A stretch of 21,583 nt of DNA from an uncultured Bacilli bacterium (GTDB lineage Bacteria; Bacillota_I; Bacilli_A; RF39; UBA660). Both the position numbers and the translations under genes were made by a program. The DNA lies in NCBI GenBank assembly GCA_934130235.1, contig CAKOXU010000014.1, forward strand, positions 1 to 21,583, written 5' to 3'. Position 1 is the first letter of the stretch; the number at the start of each line of letters is the position of its first letter. Below are positions 1 to 6,135 of this stretch, piece by piece. The notes beneath the pieces were generated by a model. That model was not told the DNA's origin and did no database searches. It saw only the letters and a list, made by a program, of their open reading frames with translations.

Positions 1-936
1 GTTTTTATTGGATTTCTTTATTAATACATTTACATCTGTTTTAGGTACAACCTCTATAGAATCATTCGCACTACTTAAATTTATTTTTCTAAGCACTTTA
101 TTCTTAGTTAATAAAGTTTTTAATTCATATTGTGCGAAAGCATAATCTAGCATAGAAGATACTTCACTATTTCTTGTCTTAGAATCACTTTCACCCATTA
201 CGGTGGCTATTATTCTCATATTATCTTTTTTCATTGTAGCTGTTAAACAATATCCTGCTGTTTCAGTATATCCAGTCTTAAGTCCATCCACACCCTTTTT
301 AAATCTTACTAATTTATTTGTATTTACTAGCCATATTTTTTTATCCGTATTTTCTCTTAAATATGTTTCATATATACTAGAATAATCCAATATTTTTTGA
401 TGCTTTACTAATTCTTTTGAGATCATTGCCATATCATAAGCACTAGAGTAATGCCCTTCAGTGTCAAGACCATGACAATTTTTAAAATTAGTATCTTTTA
501 AACCTAATTCTTTTACTTTAGCGTTCATCATTGAAACAAAATTTTCTTCAGTTCCAGCTATAGCTTCAGCAAGCGCTACTACTGCATCGTTACCTGATGC
601 GATAGTTATTCCCTTAAGTAAGTCGTCAACAATCATTTCTTCTCCAGTCTCTAATAGTATCTGTGATCCACCCATACTCGATGCATTTTCACTAATGGTA
701 ATTTTATCATCTAAGTTAATTATATTATTGTCTATTGACTCCATTATTAAAAGCAAACTCATTATTTTTGTCATTGACGCGGGAGCTAATTTTTCGTGTT
801 CATTATTTGAATAAATAATTTCACCTGTCGAAGCCTCTATCATTATTGAGCTTTTAGCATTAGGAGCTAATGCGGATTCTGCTTTTACACCAATAATTAA
901 AAAAAACGAAATAAATATAAATAAAACTTTTTTCAT
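1..936 (-). CDS. dacF: D-alanyl-D-alanine carboxypeptidase (DacF-like, S11 family), 3' end cut by window edge
   Basis: Penicillin-binding serine peptidase that removes the terminal D-Ala from peptidoglycan stem peptides outside the membrane. The 312 visible residues begin with a signal peptide (MKK, then a hydrophobic run to about residue 19). All three catalytic motifs are present: S-M-T-K at 54-57, S-G-N at 114-116 and K-T-G at 220-222. The frame is open to base 1, so the C-terminal domain and membrane anchor lie outside the window. The ATG at 936 follows an AGAGGTG Shine-Dalgarno site. The gene diverges from the sortase gene. The symbol dacF is a family-level guess: DacF and DacA/DacB proteins share these motifs, and the sporulation-linked genes elsewhere in the window make DacF the natural choice. 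The enzyme class is certain, the paralogue is not. Confidence 0.93.
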   Translation of the reverse strand, partial: MKKVLFIFISFFLIIGVKAESALAPNAKSSIMIEASTGEIIYSNNEHEKLAPASMTKIMSLLLIMESIDNNIINLDDKITISENASSMGGSQILLETGEEMIVDDLLKGITIASGNDAVVALAEAIAGTEENFVSMMNAKVKELGLKDTNFKNCHGLDTEGHYSSAYDMAMISKELVKHQKILDYSSIYETYLRENTDKKIWLVNTNKLVRFKKGVDGLKTGYTETAGYCLTATMKKDNMRIIATVMGESDSKTRNSEVSSMLDYAFAQYELKTLLTKNKVLRKINLSSANDSIEVVPKTDVNVLIKKSNKN

Positions 937-952
937 TATACACCTCTAGTAA

Positions 953-982
953 AGAATATGAAATATTTACTAAAACATTCAA
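953..982 (-). promoter_or_regulatory. possible promoter of the carboxypeptidase gene
   Basis: On the minus strand TTGAAT (977-982) and TATTCT (953-958) are separated by 18 bases, just before the Shine-Dalgarno site. The -10 match is only 4 of 6, so a different sigma factor or position is possible. Confidence 0.35.
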
Positions 983-1008
983 GTTAACTATTTATCTTTT
1001 AAATAATG

Positions 1009-1017
1009 TGTTATAAT
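1009..1017 (+). promoter_or_regulatory. extended -10 promoter of the sortase gene
   Basis: TG-n-TATAAT is a perfect extended -10 element, with no good -35 box upstream. It implies transcription from about 1024. An in-frame ATG at 1006 would lie upstream of that start, so the ATG at 1033 is the likely initiation codon. Confidence 0.6.
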
Positions 1018-1032
1018 TGTTATGGTGATATT

Positions 1033-1911
1033 ATGGATAATGAAAAAATTTCATTAACACGTAGTGAATATAAAAAACTAAAAAATAATAATGGAAAAAA
1101 AAGAAAGCCTAGATGGAATAATATAATACTTTTCATTTTTATTGTTATTTTATTTATAGTGCTTATTATTTCCTTGATTAATATTATAAAATGGAATATT
1201 GATAGGACAAATAGTAATAAAAATATTGAAGATATTTCGCAATCTACAAATATTGTAGAGGTTAAGGATAATGACAATACTGAAATTATTGATAATGATG
1301 TTGATAAGGACAATCCCTATTGGAATTATATTAAGATGTCATTAATTAATGTTGATTTTACTGATTTAAAGAAGACAAATAAGGATATCATAGGCTGGAT
1401 ACAAGTAAATAGTAGTAATATTAATTATCCTTTTGTTCAAGCTAAAGACAATGATTATTATTTATCACATTCCATAGATAAAAGCTATAATAAAGCAGGA
1501 TGGGTATTTATGGACTATAGAAATAGTTATGATGACTTTGATAAGAATACTATTCTTTATGCCCATGGTAGAACTGATAGAACTATGTTTGGTTCTCTAA
1601 GAGAAGTTATAAAAAAATCTTGGTTTGACAATAAAGATAATCATGTAATTAAATTATCTACAGAATATGAAAATACTTTATGGCAGGTTTTCAGTGCTTA
1701 TAAAATACCTACTACTAGTGATTATTTACAAACCGTATTTAATAGTGATGACGATTTCATTAATTTTGGTAATATGCTTATAAAAAGAAGCTTATATAAT
1801 TTTAATGTAAATATTAACAAAAATGATAAAATACTTACACTTTCTACTTGTCATAATGATAAGGAAAAAATTGTAATACATGCTAAACTTATAAAAAAAG
1901 AAAAAAGATAG
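1033..1911 (+). CDS. srtB: class B-like sortase
   Basis: Membrane-bound cysteine transpeptidase family that cleaves a sorting signal in surface proteins and joins them to peptidoglycan or to pilin subunits. The protein has 292 residues: a basic cytoplasmic head, one membrane segment at about 31-52, an acidic linker, then the sortase domain. The catalytic His is in L-Y-A-H-G-R (His178) and the catalytic Cys is in T-L-S-T-C (Cys273). The segment D-I-I-G-W-I-Q-V and the N-Y-P-F-V-Q block are typical of class B. The third catalytic residue, an Arg just before the last strand in class B enzymes, appears to be Lys279. The ATG at 1033 was chosen because GGTGAT precedes it and the promoter -10 lies at 1012-1017. 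It is the only plus-strand gene. No protein with an obvious sorting signal is seen here, so its substrate is unknown. Confidence 0.92.
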   Translation: MDNEKISLTRSEYKKLKNNNGKKRKPRWNNIILFIFIVILFIVLIISLINIIKWNIDRTNSNKNIEDISQSTNIVEVKDNDNTEIIDNDVDKDNPYWNYIKMSLINVDFTDLKKTNKDIIGWIQVNSSNINYPFVQAKDNDYYLSHSIDKSYNKAGWVFMDYRNSYDDFDKNTILYAHGRTDRTMFGSLREVIKKSWFDNKDNHVIKLSTEYENTLWQVFSAYKIPTTSDYLQTVFNSDDDFINFGNMLIKRSLYNFNVNINKNDKILTLSTCHNDKEKIVIHAKLIKKEKR

Positions 1912-1927
1912 ATTATTCTATCTTTTT
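1902..1927. terminator. bidirectional terminator between convergent sortase and receiver genes
   Basis: A perfect 11-bp stem (AAAAAGATAGA with TCTATCTTTTT) around a TTAT loop gives a U-run on either strand. It overlaps the stop codons of both convergent genes. Confidence 0.75.
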
Positions 1928-2298
1928 AAGTCTAACATTCTTTGTATTATATTACTTATGTTATCTTTAGAGAATGGTTTAGAAAGTAAGTCTACTATAT
2001 TATATGTAAATGCTCTATTTATAGTTTCTTTAGAATCATCACCTGAAATTATATATACTGGTATACTAGAAAATAAATTATATTTTTTAAAATAATCCAG
2101 CACCATAAAGCCATCATATTCAGGCATATTTAAATCTAGTAATAGTCCAATTATATTGTATTCGCTATTACCTATAATATAGTCAATAGCCTCTTTACCA
2201 TTATTGGCTTTTAAAACTACTATGTTACTGTCAATAGACTTTTCTATTATATTTTTAATAATACTAGAATCATCCGCTACTATCAATGCATTTTTCAT
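1918..2298 (-). CDS. stand-alone response-regulator receiver protein (CheY/Spo0F-like)
   Basis: A 126-residue single-domain receiver that would accept a phosphoryl group from a histidine kinase or phosphotransferase in the cytoplasm. The acidic pair is Asp9-Asp10, the phospho-acceptor is Asp55 (L-L-L-D-L-N-M-P), the switch Ser is Ser85 and the conserved Lys is Lys107 (S-K-P-F). There is no output domain, so it must act through a partner protein or as a relay. GGTGAT precedes the ATG, and the gene has its own promoter after the rpmA terminator. It sits downstream of rpmA, where B. subtilis has spo0B. No kinase is adjacent. The domain is certain; a chemotaxis, sporulation-relay or other role cannot be told from the sequence. 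Confidence 0.93.
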   Translation of the reverse strand: MKNALIVADDSSIIKNIIEKSIDSNIVVLKANNGKEAIDYIIGNSEYNIIGLLLDLNMPEYDGFMVLDYFKKYNLFSSIPVYIISGDDSKETINRAFTYNIVDLLSKPFSKDNISNIIQRMLDLKR

Positions 2299-2313
2299 AC
2301 CATCACCATATTT

Positions 2314-2342
2314 ATAATAACATATATTTTTTTTATTGTAAA
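2314..2342 (-). promoter_or_regulatory. promoter of the receiver gene
   Basis: On the minus strand TTTACA (2337-2342), a 17-base spacer and TATTAT (2314-2319) preceded by TG-T. It lies directly after the rpmA terminator. Confidence 0.6.
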
Positions 2343-2343
2343 G

Positions 2344-2366
2344 AAAAAAGAGTTTTTATAAACTCT
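2344..2366 (-). terminator. rpmA terminator
   Basis: On the minus strand AGAGTTT, loop, AAACTCT, then six T. The hairpin contains the rpmA stop codon. Confidence 0.8.
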
Positions 2367-2643
2367 CATAAACACTTACTTGTTTTCTATCTTTACCAAC
2401 ACGTTCATATTTTACATATCCGCTTATTTTAGCATACACAGTATCATCAGAACCAATTCCTACATTAACTCCTGGATATATTCTTGTTCCTCTTTGTCTA
2501 TAAAGAATTGAACCACCAGATACATATTCACCATCAGCAGCTTTTGCTCCTAATCTACGTCCTTCAGAATCTCTACCATTTTTTGTAGAACCTTGTCCTT
2601 TTTTATGTGCGAATAATTGGATATTTAATCTCATAAATTTCAT
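2356..2643 (-). CDS. rpmA: 50S ribosomal protein L27 with cleavable N-terminal extension
   Basis: Large-subunit protein whose N-terminus reaches toward the peptidyl-transferase centre. The 95 residues carry the Firmicutes extension: residues 1-11 end in L-N-I-Q-L-F, and the mature protein would start A-H-K-K-G at residue 12. The Prp protease thought to make this cut is encoded directly upstream. The body has the usual G-R-R-L-G-A-K, G-G-S-I-L-Y-R-Q-R-G and V-S-V-Y blocks. The ATG at 2643 follows AAGGAGG. It is the last gene of rplU-prp-rpmA and ends in a strong terminator. Confidence 0.97.
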   Translation of the reverse strand: MKFMRLNIQLFAHKKGQGSTKNGRDSEGRRLGAKAADGEYVSGGSILYRQRGTRIYPGVNVGIGSDDTVYAKISGYVKYERVGKDRKQVSVYESL

Positions 2644-2653
2644 AATATCCTCC

Positions 2654-2947
2654 TTATCTAATTTCTATATATTTTTTATATTGCTGTTGAAGTTCAATAA
2701 GCATATTAATCATATTACCAATTAATTTGTCTATCACTTCACCATGTTTTTTAATTTTAATCTTTAAAAAACCTTTTCTATCTGTATACTCAATACAGTC
2801 CTCATCTATACTTATTAAAGCATTTACTGTAGTTATACAAATACTAGACACTGATGCACATACTATATCAAAGCCTGCCTCTGCATATCCAGAATGACCA
2901 ATAATAGTAATTTCATCAGTCTTATCACTAATAGTAATTCTAATCAT
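2654..2947 (-). CDS. prp: ribosomal-processing cysteine protease Prp (YsxB family)
   Basis: Small cysteine protease of 97 residues that removes the N-terminal extension of L27 in Firmicutes. The catalytic pair is visible as His18 in G-H-S-G-Y-A and Cys30 in D-I-V-C-A-S-V-S, the standard Prp spacing. The gene lies between rplU and rpmA, its invariable position in this group. Its ATG shares one base with the rplU stop codon (TAATG), suggesting coupled translation. Confidence 0.95.
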   Translation of the reverse strand: MIRITISDKTDEITIIGHSGYAEAGFDIVCASVSSICITTVNALISIDEDCIEYTDRKGFLKIKIKKHGEVIDKLIGNMINMLIELQQQYKKYIEIR

Positions 2948-3249
2948 TATTTTACCACTATTTTTTTGATTTCTACTTTAGTATATGGTTGACGATGTCC
3001 TTGTTTTTTACGATAATTTTTCTTTTGATTATATTTAAATACTATAATCTTTTTTGCTTTACCGCTTTTAACAACTTCACCAACAACAGTGGCACCTTCA
3101 ACATAAGGCATACCAATAGAATTATCTACCATTAACACTTTATCAAAAGTAATTTTATCACTTTCTTTAGCGTCTAACTTTTCTACATAAATGATAGTTC
3201 CTTCTTCAACTAAATATTGTTTTCCACCAGTTTCAATTACTGCTTTCAT
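2947..3249 (-). CDS. rplU: 50S ribosomal protein L21
   Basis: Primary 23S rRNA-binding protein of the large subunit. The 100 residues match the family in length and pattern: M-K-A-V-I-E-T-G-G-K-Q-Y at the start, then F-K-Y-N-Q-K-K-N-Y-R-K-K-Q-G-H-R-Q near the end. The ATG at 3249 follows a strong AAGGAGG. First gene of the rplU-prp-rpmA operon, behind its own consensus promoter and an L21-type RNA leader. Confidence 0.98.
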   Translation of the reverse strand: MKAVIETGGKQYLVEEGTIIYVEKLDAKESDKITFDKVLMVDNSIGMPYVEGATVVGEVVKSGKAKKIIVFKYNQKKNYRKKQGHRQPYTKVEIKKIVVK

Positions 3250-3260
3250 AATTACCTCCT

Positions 3261-3338
3261 TATAATTTGCTAAGACTCACCATTAAGGTACTACGTTTAA
3301 AACCTTTTCTGTGTGGTTGTAGAGTGAGGCCCTACACG
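3261..3338 (-). promoter_or_regulatory. L21 leader RNA (autoregulatory mRNA leader)
   Basis: The roughly 80-base untranslated region before rplU contains conserved-looking blocks on the minus strand: CGTGTAGGG near the 5' end, CTACAACCACACAGAAAAGG in the middle and GAGTCTTAGC before the Shine-Dalgarno site. These resemble the L21 leader described in Bacillales, which is thought to let L21 control its own operon. The identification is from memory of the motif, not from a covariance search. Confidence 0.7.
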
Positions 3339-3344
3339 TATAAA

Positions 3345-3373
3345 ATAATATCATAAAATCTCTTACTTGTCAA
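3345..3373 (-). promoter_or_regulatory. strong promoter of rplU-prp-rpmA
   Basis: On the minus strand a perfect TTGACA (3368-3373), 17 bases and TATTAT (3345-3350). The -35 box lies within the last codons of spoIVFB, so the ribosomal operon can be transcribed independently of spoIVF. Confidence 0.85.
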
Positions 3374-4100
3374 ACCTTTTTTTTAAATATTCCCTTTCAG
3401 TAATATATTTATTATTAATATTTAATATGTGCTTATAATCCCTTTTCATTTCCTTTATATTATTAATAGTTTTACGCTTTTTAAAATAAATATCATATAA
3501 ATATCTTTCAAGTAAAAACTTATCAAATACTATCTCTTTATTTTTATCTAATTTATATACTTCTATTAATAAAAAATATATAATTAAACTTAACATTTTA
3601 TTAATATTAAAAGTAATAATAAAAATAATATTTATTAATATATATGATAGTAATATAGTAATTCTCAATGATCTATAAAAAGTACCTTTATAGTTAAATA
3701 CAACATTTAATATTTTAGATCCATCTAAAGGATATATAGGCATTAAATTAAAAATAATAATAAAATAATTTATAAAAGGATAATATTCATAATTAATTAA
3801 ATTACACGTAAATAAATAAAATATATATTGAATTATAATACCTGAGATACTTATAAGTAGTTCTTCTATCAAAGGTTTATTTAGCTTTTCATTAAACTTT
3901 ATTAATCCACCAAACGGTAATAACATTATTTCTTTCATATTCCAATTAAATAATAAAGATGTTAATATATGACCTATTTCATGAATTATAAGTAAAAGTG
4001 TGTAATAAAAGATAAGTTTAAACTTACCTATAAGGACAAATACAAAAATAGTGATTATAAACAGTGGATGTATTTTAATTTTATTTAAAAACTTCTTCAT
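3363..4100 (-). CDS. spoIVFB: site-2 intramembrane metalloprotease, SpoIVFB-like (M50B)
   Basis: Multi-pass membrane zinc protease. In B. subtilis SpoIVFB cuts pro-SigK inside the membrane to start late mother-cell gene expression. Here 245 residues hold the zinc site H-E-I-G-H at 40-44 in a hydrophobic helix, and the second ligand in Y-P-L-D-G (Asp126) near another helix. Four or more membrane segments are followed by a lysine-rich cytoplasmic tail of about 70 residues (compare the CBS tail of the Bacillus protein, which I do not recognise here). It overlaps spoIVFA by 20 bases and precedes rplU, exactly as in B. subtilis. No pro-SigK is seen in the window, so the substrate is open. Confidence 0.9.
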   Translation of the reverse strand: MKKFLNKIKIHPLFIITIFVFVLIGKFKLIFYYTLLLIIHEIGHILTSLLFNWNMKEIMLLPFGGLIKFNEKLNKPLIEELLISISGIIIQYIFYLFTCNLINYEYYPFINYFIIIFNLMPIYPLDGSKILNVVFNYKGTFYRSLRITILLSYILINIIFIITFNINKMLSLIIYFLLIEVYKLDKNKEIVFDKFLLERYLYDIYFKKRKTINNIKEMKRDYKHILNINNKYITEREYLKKRFDK

Positions 4101-4605
4101 AATTCAATACTTTTCCATCTTTTTTATAAACTAAATATAAATAATCATTACAATTACCTAGTAAAGTACCTTTTTTTACATAATCATATAATTCCACATT
4201 AACGGTATCTATATTACCATATAATTCATCTATACCGTCTATTCTCTGTATTATAACACTTTTTCCATAGCCATCCTTCTCACCTACAAAAACAACTACT
4301 CCGCTCTCACTAATGGGAACTAAGTAATTGGATTCTACTTCTAGTTTAACTCCATCTTTATACTTACTTTTATTTTTATAAGTTAAAGTTTCTTTAAATA
4401 CAGGTTGTGCTTCATTATACTTATCAAGTACTGGAAAACTTCCTACATATTTTTCATAAAGTTTATTAACTTTAGCAAACGAAAAAGAAGTATTATATAC
4501 TTTTTCATAAAAAGAGTTTTTAAAACCGGAATTTGATTTCATAAGTATAAGTATAACTAAAGTAATAATAATAGTTATGAGAATTTTTGTTATATATTTA
4601 TTCAT
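4081..4605 (-). CDS. spoIVFA: SpoIVFA-like membrane protein with degenerate LytM/M23 fold
   Basis: Partner protein of the SpoIVFB protease; in B. subtilis SpoIVFA anchors and inhibits it. The 174 residues begin with one membrane segment (about 5-22), then a charged linker and a C-terminal beta-rich region resembling an M23/LytM domain: V-P-I-S-E-S-G-V-V-V-F-V-G and K-K-G-T-L-L-G-N. The zinc-binding H-x-x-x-D and H-x-H residues are absent, as expected for a non-catalytic relative. Assignment rests mainly on architecture and overlap with spoIVFB. No Shine-Dalgarno site is visible before the ATG at 4605, and a TATAAT sits only five bases upstream, so the transcript may be leaderless. Confidence 0.82.
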   Translation of the reverse strand: MNKYITKILITIIITLVILILMKSNSGFKNSFYEKVYNTSFSFAKVNKLYEKYVGSFPVLDKYNEAQPVFKETLTYKNKSKYKDGVKLEVESNYLVPISESGVVVFVGEKDGYGKSVIIQRIDGIDELYGNIDTVNVELYDYVKKGTLLGNCNDYLYLVYKKDGKVLNYEEVFK

Positions 4606-4610
4606 ACTTT

Positions 4611-4618
4611 ATTATATG
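4611..4618 (-). promoter_or_regulatory. candidate -10 element directly before spoIVFA
   Basis: The minus strand reads CATATAATA ending five bases before the ATG. It serves as a TATAAT box and also matches the general CATAnnnTA form of SigE/SigK -10 elements. No convincing -35 partner is seen, so the sigma factor is undecided. Confidence 0.4.
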
Positions 4619-4642
4619 AAAAAAGAATGTATTACATTCTTT
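4619..4642 (-). terminator. pyruvate kinase terminator
   Basis: On the minus strand AAAGAATGT, loop AAT, ACATTCTTT, giving a 9-bp stem that runs into six T. The pyk stop codon lies in the loop. Confidence 0.8.
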
Positions 4643-6038
4643 CAACTTTTAAGAAATTAGTAGTTTTTATAGGTACATTATTTGGAAATCCTCCTGTTAT
4701 AACAACTAAGTCATCTTTATTGTAATTAATTATCTTTTTTGATGCCTCTATAGAATGATTAATTAATTCATCTGTTGATTCATAAACAGGCACTAAAACA
4801 GGATAAACACCAAATCTAAGCGCTAAAGAATGAGCTACCTTTTCTGTAGGACATGCTGCTACAACGATTGTTTTTGGTTTTAAATTACTGATTTTAATAG
4901 CTGTATTACCACTTATAGTAGCAGCTATAATTGTTTTAACATCAAGCATATTTGATACATCTACTACACTTCTAGCTATAGTATCAGTAACATCTATCTC
5001 ATCAGTTAACTTAATCATTTTCTCATAATTTAAATACTCCTCTGTATTTAAAGCAATTTCAGCCATATACTTTACAGCATCAATAGGATACTTACCTGTT
5101 GTAGTTTCTCCACTTAACATAACTGCATCTGTTCCATCAAGTACTGCATTAGCTATATCTGTAACTTCAGCGCGTGTTGGACGAGCATTTTTATACATAG
5201 ATGCTAACATCTCAGTTGCTACTATAACAAATTTTCCCTTTTCTCTACATTTTTTAATAATCTTCTTTTGTAATATTGGTAATTCCTTCATTGGTACTTC
5301 TACACCTAAATCTCCACGGGCTACCATTATTCCATCAGACTCTTCAATAATATCATCTATATTTTTAATTGCTGTATTAGATTCAATCTTACTAATAATT
5401 TGCATATTACTATTTTCACTTTTTAATATTTCTTTTACTCTTATTATATCTTCCTTATCACTAACAAAAGAAAGCGCTAAAAAATCTCCACCATTTTTAC
5501 AAGCATATCTGATATCCAATTCATCTTGTTTACTAATAAATGGTACATTTAAATTAACTCCTGGTACATTAACACCTTTTTTATTACCTAATAGACCACC
5601 TACTACTATACTACAAGTCAATCCTTTAGAATCTTTATCAACAACTAATAGTTTCATCAAACCATCTTCTAATAATATAATATCATTAACATTAATCATA
5701 TCAAGAGCATCTTTATAATTTACAGTAATTCTTTCTTCATTACCTAATACTTCCTCTTTTACAATTCTAATAGTCTTTCCTTCTTTTAACTTAATTTCAT
5801 CATTTTCTACCTTACCAGTTCTAAAATCAGGACCCTTTGTATCATATAATACAGCTATATTACTACCTAACTCCTTGTTAGCCCTTTCTACTAAACTTAA
5901 TACATTCTTTATTTCATTTTCAGTAGCATGAGAAAAATTAATACGCGCTACATTCATCCCATTTTCTACCATTTCCTTAAACACTTCATATTTACTACTA
6001 CTAGGGCCTATACTACATATAATCTTAGTCTTCTTCAT
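4632..6038 (-). CDS. pyk: pyruvate kinase
   Basis: Cytoplasmic glycolytic enzyme making pyruvate and ATP from phosphoenolpyruvate and ADP. The 468 residues match the basic three-domain enzyme; the extra C-terminal domain found in Bacillus pyruvate kinases is absent. Visible motifs: K-I-I-C-S-I-G-P-S-S at the start, A-R-I-N-F-S-H (substrate Arg32), I-I-S-K-I-E (catalytic Lys), M-V-A-R-G-D-L-G-V-E and V-A-T-E-M-L-A-S-M. The loop usually reading G-P-E-I-R-T-G is G-P-D-F-R-T-G, with Asp71 at the position tied to potassium dependence. An ATG 13 codons upstream lacks a Shine-Dalgarno site, while the ATG at 6038 follows GGAGGATG, so 6038 is the start. Confidence 0.97.
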   Translation of the reverse strand: MKKTKIICSIGPSSSKYEVFKEMVENGMNVARINFSHATENEIKNVLSLVERANKELGSNIAVLYDTKGPDFRTGKVENDEIKLKEGKTIRIVKEEVLGNEERITVNYKDALDMINVNDIILLEDGLMKLLVVDKDSKGLTCSIVVGGLLGNKKGVNVPGVNLNVPFISKQDELDIRYACKNGGDFLALSFVSDKEDIIRVKEILKSENSNMQIISKIESNTAIKNIDDIIEESDGIMVARGDLGVEVPMKELPILQKKIIKKCREKGKFVIVATEMLASMYKNARPTRAEVTDIANAVLDGTDAVMLSGETTTGKYPIDAVKYMAEIALNTEEYLNYEKMIKLTDEIDVTDTIARSVVDVSNMLDVKTIIAATISGNTAIKISNLKPKTIVVAACPTEKVAHSLALRFGVYPVLVPVYESTDELINHSIEASKKIINYNKDDLVVITGGFPNNVPIKTTNFLKVERM

Positions 6039-6061
6039 ATTATCATCCTCCAAACTAAAAC

Positions 6062-6091
6062 ATTTTACCACAAACAAAAAGATAAAGTCAA
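6062..6091 (-). promoter_or_regulatory. promoter of pyk
   Basis: On the minus strand TTGACT (6086-6091), an 18-base spacer and TAAAAT (6062-6067) with TG one base upstream. The -35 box is inside the terminator hairpin of the upstream gene. Confidence 0.7.
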
Positions 6092-6100
6092 TACTTTATC
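6076..6100 (-). terminator. terminator of the pilin-LRR gene
   Basis: GATAAAGT, loop ATTG, ACTTTATC and then TTTTTG on the minus strand. The stem also carries the -35 element of pyk. Confidence 0.7.
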
Positions 6101-6135
6101 TATCAAAACTACACTTCCTAATACTAAACAATATA

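Noticed and set aside
1006..1032. Longer N-terminus of the sortase from the ATG at 1006
   Set aside because: The codons include the TATAAT box of the promoter and no Shine-Dalgarno site precedes the ATG; 1033 fits better.
6039..6077. Longer N-terminus of pyruvate kinase
   Set aside because: The extra codons run through the Shine-Dalgarno site and promoter region; the family starts at M-K-K-T-K-I.
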